Made by a program: the position numbers and the translations under genes
Assembly: GCA_038373885.1 (NCBI GenBank)
Contig: JAWZYV010016546.1
Span: 1 to 64,000, forward strand
Length of the DNA: 64,000 nt
Reading direction: 5' to 3'
Source: Cheiracanthium punctorium
Lineage: Eukaryota; Arthropoda; Arachnida; Araneae; Cheiracanthiidae
Shown: piece by piece, positions 57,431 to 64,000 of the stretch
Layout of the letters: each line of letters opens with the position of its first letter
How positions within the stretch are numbered: the first letter of the stretch is position 1
The notes under the pieces: generated by a model
What the model was told of the DNA's origin: nothing
What the model saw: only the letters and a program-made list of their open reading frames with translations
The model's database searches: none

Positions 57431-58765
57431 GAGTTAGCGAATGCTATGTACTGAACGTTCGGAGATTTTTCAAAATCGATTATCTCAAATGCATTTAATA
57501 ATCACTTAATAATTTATTTCATTCATGCCCATCACTCTTAGGAAGTAATGAGAAAAAAATCTTAAACATTCTCTATTTTTCAGTGTTTGTCTGCATGGAT
57601 AAAGCTTCTCAAAATTTTTGAAGGTGATTTTTGCTATTAAGAATTTTTTCTGGAAGTCGCATGATGGATATAGACTCACTGTCTATATAAGTGCTTAGTG
57701 CATGTGGTGAAAAAGCATTATTAATTTTTTTGAGGGTTTAACATCATTGTTTTGCTTTTAAAACTGTTCAAAAATTCAGTGCCGCTTATAGTCTTTAAAA
57801 AGAACAGCTTTAAAGATTCTAAAATAATTCTCTTCATCAAAAATAGTGCATGTAACCTTTATAGTTGCTAATCCAGAGCTTCGTTTATGTAAATTTGCTA
57901 ACATTTGTCTTAATTACGCATTTTTTAGTCTTTATTACACATTTATGATTATTATAAGCCATAAAATATAAATTACTAAGCTCAAATATAAATTAAAATT
58001 GAATCTTATGAAATATTCGTGTTTAAAAACAGTTTTTTTTAATGGCTGCCAAAAAAATTTAAAGAAAATTTGCTTTTCGAATATTTTCAACAATCTTATT
58101 ACTTAAAATAATAATAATAATAATAATAAATGTGTATTTAAAGAAGAAAAAAGAATTTTATAAAATGTTGTAATTAATAAAATAAATTTATAATGGATTC
58201 TTCTTCTTCTTCTTTTTTTTTTCAAACTACTTTTTAAAAAAAACTTTTGTTATTTAACCCAATTAAAACTTCATGAGCTAAAAACGAAGGATTAACTAAA
58301 AAACAACTAAACTCCTAAACGAAATCCAAATTTTATCTTATGTGCAAAAATCTCTCCTTAGAGAAAGCCCAGTTTTCATCCACCCCTTTATTACCTCCCA
58401 TCCATGAGGACTCCCCAAGCTCCGTTCCGCTCTTCCTTATCTTTCCTTTTTCCCCTCCGAGAGGGAATTGTGGGGGATTTTTTTCCTCCCTTCGACCGAA
58501 TGACGAAAGCGGGGTTGAATGAACTCGCGAGCGATTTAGGTCACGCCGCGTTTGGAGGACTTTTGGATAACTGGGAAATGAAAAATAAGATAAGAGAGGC
58601 AGAGAGAAATGGTGTGGTGCATGCTGCACTGTGAGCACATATGTGCATATACGCTTTCGAGAGCATATAACAGAGGGTGATTTAAAACTACATGTCAGAA
58701 ACGAGTCTGGGATTAGGTTTGTCCCACCAGAAGAGCTATCGTCCTCACAGTATTTTGAATCAGCT
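57431..58765. other. No supported gene
   Basis: (AAT)n at about 58108-58130 and (CTT)n near 58200. Overlapping frames at 58333-58638 on both strands lack motifs. Confidence 0.35.
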
Positions 58766-59352
58766 TTAACCCTTTGAGGCGCAACCCTTTCCCAATGCTG
58801 GCGTTGCCATCGCTCGACTTAACTACCAGTAAGATGGCGGACGATCGAAACGTTCATCGCGTGCCACAGATCTAGAGAGCCTTTTTTGACGCAGCTGGCT
58901 GTGCGGCACAGCCAGCTGCGTCAAAAAAGGGCTTCTCTGGATCTGTGGCACGCGATGAACGTTTCGATCGTCCGCCATCTTGCTGGTCGCACAGCCAGCT
59001 GCGTCAAAAAAAGGGTCTCTAGATCTGTGGCACGCGATGAACGCTTCGATCGTCCGCCATCTTGCTGGTAGTTAAGTCGAGCGATGGCAACGGCTGCCCT
59101 TTTTTCGGCATTGGGCAATCTATCCAGCTGTTCTCGCATTCTTCCATTTTTCAGCAGATGTCAGTGCTGTAAAAAATAATCGTGACCATTTTTTTTACGG
59201 GAAATGACGTGCTAAAAAGTAAAGGATTCTCGTGGAGCTATGTCACCCGCAACTATTTTTATAGAAATCCAATCTATTGTTCGTGACTGGCAACAGTCAA
59301 CAGTCAGAGTTTAGTGTTCCCAGAGCGGGAACACTGCGCATTAAAGGGTTAA
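58766..59352 (-). mobile_element. TTAA palindromic MITE, copy 9 (three arms)
   Basis: TTAA at 58766-58769 and 59349-59352. R end first (CCCTTTGAGGCGCAACCC), L end last. Three hairpin arms are present: 58806-58905, 58907-58986 and 58989-59095. All three share GACGCAGCTGG or its inverse, where other copies have GACGACAGCTGG. Confidence 0.85.
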
Positions 59353-59557
59353 AAAATGGGCCGGGGAATTTACCTGCTTTCGGAAATATCGCGAAAATTC
59401 ATATGTTTAGCAGTTTTTTCTGACAATTTCGTAACTCCTATAGGTTCATCCTCAATATTAGTTCACAGTGCAACTTGTGAAGAGACATTCTAAAATTTTC
59501 CGAGTCTCTAATTCAATTCTAGGTTGTTTAAAGGTTGTTTAAGTTGGTTAAGTTAGC

Positions 59558-59726
59558 AGCTGGCTGTGCGCGGGCACAGCCAGCTGTCGTCAAAAAAGGG
59601 ATCTCTAGATCTGTGGCACGCGATGAACGTTTCGATCGTCCGCCATCTTGCTGGTAGTTAAGTCGAGCGATGGCAACGGCTGCCCTTTTTTCAGGATTGG
59701 GAAAGGGTTGCGCCTCAAAGGGTTAA
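59558..59726 (+). mobile_element. TTAA palindromic MITE, half copy 10
   Basis: Begins at the palindrome centre (CAGCTGGCTGTGC-GCGG-GCACAGCCAGCTG), keeps one arm and the R end inverse of CCCTTTGAGGCGCAACC with TTAA at 59723-59726. Confidence 0.75.
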
Positions 59727-60713
59727 CGAAAAATAACCAGTCAACAAGCCTCCCACCTGCTCGAGATATAAGAAAAACAGAACAAAAGCAATATTCATCA
59801 GGCCAGGAGACACTGGGAAAAGACGTAAACATTTTCCTGGAAAAAAACACCAGTCAACAACACAAAATATGGGTTATATGCTTTCAGGTCAAGGTTTACC
59901 CCTATGTATTTCTCCCCCCTCCCCCATCTGAGAAAAAGCACTTTCTTTTCTACCTTACTTAGTTAGATTGCACCACACGCTTTTGCGACACAATTCTGGT
60001 TCAAGAAGAAAAACGTTTTGGCAACTGGGTGGAAGAAAAGGAATTTCGGAAGGAAGTTCTAGGTGAGGGGGGGTTGGGTATGTGGCGTGATGTAAGGTGT
60101 GTTTTTTCGAAATCGTACATCCGAATGTTTTAATCGTGTCAGGGGGGGAAAAAAAGCGGAAATCTTTACCGTGGGTGAAAGCAAACCGTGGGAGATGAAC
60201 AGGTATTACCGCTTTAAGGAAAAGTTCGAAAAAAAAAAATAATAATAATGTGATTTTGAAACATAAATATAAAAAAGTAATTATGTCAAGCACTTAAAAA
60301 ATTTCAGCATTTTTCTTTACAAGCTGCACACATCGTAATAAATGACAAACCTGTATCAGCTACAAAACTTCCAGAAAAAAATTCTGAAAAATCGAAAATT
60401 TAGCAAGATGTGGTTACTCTCTGAAAATGTTTGCTGTGCAGTTCCATGTTGAAGAATTTTTTCAGAAAGATTCATAAAAGGGAGCGTTGTTTCACTTATT
60501 ACGGTATGTAGTAAACCTTATGAAGAATCATCCTGAATTTTTTCGAGTCTCTGGCGCAATTAGTTTTTTTTTTAATTTGTGTATATGGGTTATACGGGCG
60601 AATATGGGTTATATGCTTTTAGATCAAGGCTTGTCCCTATGTACTTCCCCCACCCCCATAGACCGTGAGAGATATTCTGTTTCTTCCAACAAACCCTTAA
60701 GACTAACAGATAG
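59727..60713. other. Spacer with old dispersed repeat
   Basis: 60240-60560 aligns by eye with 37200-37420 (CTGTATCAG phrase). Frames at 59648-59962 and 59955-60293 are partly MITE-derived or without motifs. Confidence 0.4.
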
Positions 60714-61790
60714 ACGTGAGACAATAAAGCTTGTCTCGTCTCGCAAAATACCTATATAGTAATGATAAATATGCCTGTCCCGTCTCGCGTAAGAACTACA
60801 AATATCGGTCTCGTCTCGCAAAATCCCTAAATAGTAATTATAAAAACGTCAATCTCAGCTCGAATACGATACTGTAAATATCGGTCTCGTCTCGCAAAAT
60901 CCCTAAATAGTAATGATAAAAACGTCAATCTCAGCTCGAATACGATACTGTAAATATCGGTTTCGTCTCGCAAAATCCCTAAATATTAATGATAAATACG
61001 CCAATCTTAGCTCAAATACGATACTGTAAATATCGGTCTCGTCTCGCAAAATTCCTAAATAGTAATGATAAAAACGTCAATCTCAGCTCGAATACGATAC
61101 TGTAAATATCGGTCTCGTCTCGCAAAATCCCTAAATAGTAATTATAAAAACGTCAATCTCAGCTCGAATACGATACTGTAAATATCGGTCTCGTCTCGCA
61201 AAATCCCTAAATAGTAATTATAAAAACGTCAATCTCAGCTCGAATACGATACTGTAAATATCGGTCTCGTCTCGCAAAATCCCTAAATAGTAATGATAAA
61301 TACGCCAATCTCAGCTCGAATACGATACTGTAAATATCGGTCTCGTCTCGCAAAATCCCTAAATAGTAATGATAAAAACGCCAATCTCAGCTCGAATACG
61401 ATACTGTAAATATCGGTCTCGTCTCGCAAATTCCCTAAATATTAATGGTAAGTCTGTCTCGTTTCTCATAAGACACTGTAAACTTCTGTCTCTTCCCGCA
61501 TAATATACTGTAAATCTCCGTCTCGCAAAATCCTCGCATAGTAATGATAAAAACGTCGGTCTCGTCTCGCATAAGACAGTGTAAGTCTTCGTCTCGTTAC
61601 CCAGAATTCCTATATTGTTATGCTAAAAACGGCTGTCTCGTCTCGCATAAGACGCTGCAAACCTCTGTCCCGTCTCGCAAAATACCAATAAAGTCTGTCT
61701 TGTGTCGCACTAGACGATGCAAACCTCTGCCCGCGTCTCACAAAATTCCTGTAGAGTAATCATAAAAACGTGTCTCGTCTCGCATAATCG
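60714..61790. repeat. 76-bp minisatellite, GTCTCGTCTCGCAAAA core
   Basis: Units start GGTCTCGTCTCGCAAAAT at 60807, 60883, 60959, 61035, 61111, 61187, 61263, 61339 and 61415, exactly 76 bp apart, and contain TAGTAATGATAAAAACG and CTCGAATACGATACTG. Degenerate flanking copies extend to about 60714 and 61790. The core is shared with the hAT-type element at 48419-48594. Confidence 0.95.
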
Positions 61791-62151
61791 CTCTTGGATC
61801 CATGGACAAAAGCTAACCCGTGAATAAACAAAACCACGCCCCAAACACAATGGGGAGACTTTTCTCCGCAATCCGATAAGAGAATACCGAAGGATACATT
61901 GAATTGCCACTCTAGCTTATGACAATGCACTCACATCCCATGAGCGTAGGCCTTTAGCCTAGTTTTCATATACTACATATTCTAATAATTATTCCCCATA
62001 AATTCCCCAGTAAGAGGCCCCCTTTACAATCGCTAGCCGAGGACCCCCATAGGCAGAGCCTGTTTATCGGCAGGGCAACCGGGGCACTTGCCCTGGGCCC
62101 ACCCATTTCAAGGGCCCAAAATTTTTGTACTTTTCAACACAGATTGTTATT
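61791..62151. other. Spacer; GGGCCC-rich scrap
   Basis: 62070-62115 (GGCACTTGCCCTGGGCCC) resembles 44330-44370 and 63440-63480. No gene. Confidence 0.35.
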
Positions 62152-62994
62152 ACTTTCCGAGCATGTACCATGTAAGGAAAGTATTGTAATCATGAAAAAA
62201 TTCGAATTCGAGATTTTGGTGTATTTACACGTTTAGAGGGCTTCTGAATTCATTTATGTTATTTTTACGAGATGTATGTATGTATGTGTGTGTGTGTGTG
62301 TGTGTATGTGTGTTTGTGTGTATGTGAGTGAACACGATAGCTCCTGAACGGGGCATGCGATTGAGCTCAAATTGGGTATATATGTTATAAACCACCGTCG
62401 CAAGACCGGTATTGATTTTGGTGTGTATAGGACTTATAGTTTTTCTACAGGGCTACGACAAAGATTTCTTTAACATTATGGCCTATGGGGGAAAATTCTT
62501 GAAAGTGCGCTAGCGTTTAAACGGTACATTAGATTGAGCTCAAATTAGGTATATATGTTATAAACCACCGTCGCAAGACCTGTATTGATTTCGGTGTGTA
62601 TAAGACTTATAGTTTTTCTACAGGGCTACGACAAAGATTTCTTTTCCATTATGGACTACGGGGGAAAATTCTGGAAAGTGCGCTAGCGTTTAAACGGTAC
62701 ATTCAATTGAGCTCAAATTGGGTGTACATGTTATAAACCACCATCGTAAGACCGGTATCGATTTTGATATGTATAGGACTTATAGTTTTTCTACAGGGCT
62801 ACGCCAAAAATTCCTTTTACATTATAGCCTATGGGGAGAAATTCTTGAAAGTGCGCTAGCGTTTAAACGATACATTCGATTGAGCTTCATTTTGGTATAT
62901 ATATTTGAATTATTCATCGATTAAAATTATTTAAATGCTTGGTAATGATCTTAATCGTAAGTGTTCGGAAAGTCGAGTGGAGTCACTCCAGATT
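62152..62994 (+). mobile_element. MITE with three 173-bp internal units
   Basis: Inverse orientation relative to 15881-16361 and 28151-28818, with the same ends. Phase points 62383, 62556 and 62729 are 173 bp apart, giving three units. Contains a (GT)n tract at about 62285-62325. Confidence 0.8.
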
Positions 62995-63497
62995 TTTTAT
63001 TAATTCATAAAAAACTTTGTAAAAAATTTGGATTGTCATTATCTTGAGTCGTAAGCTGATTCTCTGACATTTTACTGTACTAAGGGTCCTCGAAAACCCA
63101 TGAGCATTCGATCAAAATCCGTGAGCCAGTGTTTGAGCCTCTTTTTGCAAATTTTATTATAAGAAAGTCTCATCGGTTTTAAGATACGTACTGTAAGTTT
63201 TTCGATTCTTTTCATTTATATTTTAAAGGAGTTTAGTATAGAAGTGTACGTATATGTAGTATGTGTCTAGATATTCATCATTTGTGAAAATAAATTTTAT
63301 CCAAGCATGCAAAAATCATTTAATATTCTTGACTGCAATGTATGCATATATTTAGTATCTAAACTTGATATATATTTCTGCAGATAAATATGTGCCCAAA
63401 ACAACTTAAATGCGGACTATGTAATTTCTCGTAAATGCAAAGGCCCAAAAATTTGTATTTGCCCAGGGCCCAATATCGTGATGATCGGGCCCTGCCC
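62995..63497. other. Spacer, nothing recognised
   Basis: AT-rich. GCCCAGGGCCC near 63460 is a scrap of the composite repeat that follows. Confidence 0.35.
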
Positions 63498-64000
63498 ATC
63501 ATAAGCGTAAAGTTTTCAAAATTATTGGGGGGGGCGGACCCCACAACCACATATATTCACGTCAGTGGAGTAGCCAAGGGGGGTTATACCCCCCATGAGG
63601 AATTTTTTGCCATACAAAATGTATATGCCTCACTCCCTTATCATACACCCGTACCGTATACATATATGTGAGTCGCAGAAGTCGTACCCCCCCCCTTCCC
63701 CTTAAAAAATTTCTGGATACGCCACTGATTTATGTACATATAACTTACTCTTAACTACCAACTAGTACGGAATAGAATTAACCACTTTTTCTACATGATT
63801 TTTCGGCTTAAAATATAGCAAAATTTTTGTGCTGCGCGCGCGAGCTGGTTACTATTTTGAAAAAAATAATTTTAAAATATACTGTTTACAAAAAGTGGCT
63901 AATTATATTCCGTAGTAGATGGCAGCTATGACTTTAATATATATAAGTGTAAATTATTGGAGGCGCTCGAGCTCTATGGGTCCATAGAATTCTACACCTA
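63498..64000. mobile_element. Inverted copy of the 0.9-1.36 kb composite
   Basis: Reading inversely, the segment repeats GTGTAGAATTCTATGG, the GAGCTCGAGCGCCTCCAATA text, the TCATAGCTGCC palindrome, the hAT-type MITE and the TTTTGAAAACTTTACGCTTA end in the same order as about 905-1357. It runs off the window edge. Confidence 0.75.
63563..63727. mobile_element. hAT-type MITE inside the composite
   Basis: Ends CAGTGGAGTAGCCAAGG and inverse of CAGTGGCGTATCCAGAA. Flanks ATTCACGT (63555-63562) and ATTTATGT (63728-63735) match at 6 of 8. The left flank is the exact inverse of ACGTGAAT beside the copy at 1111, so both derive from one insertion. Confidence 0.75.

Noticed and set aside
19122..59962. 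Frames beginning MLVVKSSDGNGCPFF or containing MADDRNVHR as a gene family
   Set aside because: They are the two strands of the hairpin arm of the TTAA palindromic MITE.

Overview
The window looks like a repeat-dominated, AT-rich stretch of an animal genome, most likely an arthropod and possibly an arachnid. That placement is an inference: it rests on a Tc1 transposase of a type abundant in spider genomes, very many non-autonomous DNA transposons, tRNA-derived SINEs, a Helitron and one GT-type splice donor. There are no operons, rRNA genes, genuine tRNA genes or CRISPR arrays. Only two coding features are convincing: an intact Tc1-family transposase on the minus strand (12196-13224) and a probable first coding exon of a host gene on the plus strand (34316-34400) behind a CpG-rich promoter-like region.

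Layout. 0.2-1.7 kb: an endonuclease-domain relic split by a nested insertion, whose inner part recurs in inverted orientation at 63.5-64.0 kb. 2.29-8.16 kb: four near-identical 1.46-1.47 kb tandem units, each with two tRNA-like modules and a (CT)n tract. 8.2-11.9 kb: foldback elements and unrecognised AT-rich DNA. 11.97-13.47 kb: complete Tc1 element with 27-bp inverted repeats and TA target duplication. 14.1-14.9 kb: internally deleted pogo/Tigger-like element. 15-24 kb: copies of a palindromic TTAA-flanked (piggyBac-type) MITE, another endonuclease relic, a 453-bp palindrome and SINEs. 24.1-26.5 kb: a MITE with six 87-bp repeats, then a full-length non-autonomous Helitron with about eight 155-bp repeats. 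27-33 kb: nested hAT-like MITEs, a MITE carrying a 173-bp repeat, an endonuclease relic and a mariner-type MITE. 33.7-34.4 kb: promoter and first exon. 34.4-64 kb: no recognisable further exon, so probably a large first intron (at least 29.6 kb) if the exon is real. It is filled with hAT, pogo, mariner and TTAA-type MITEs, several nested inside each other with readable target-site duplications, and an 8-copy 76-bp minisatellite at 60.8-61.4 kb.

The main themes are: (1) at least ten copies of one palindromic TTAA MITE family, in which the two hairpin arms of individual copies share private variants, as if arms are homogenised within a copy; (2) an alternating diagnostic base across the 1.47-kb array, pointing to a dimer duplication; (3) several non-autonomous elements that contain minisatellites with different copy numbers; (4) insertion orders that can be read from target-site duplications. 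Most open frames of 60-110 codons are chance frames inside these repeats. Family names for MITEs rest on terminal motifs and target duplications only.
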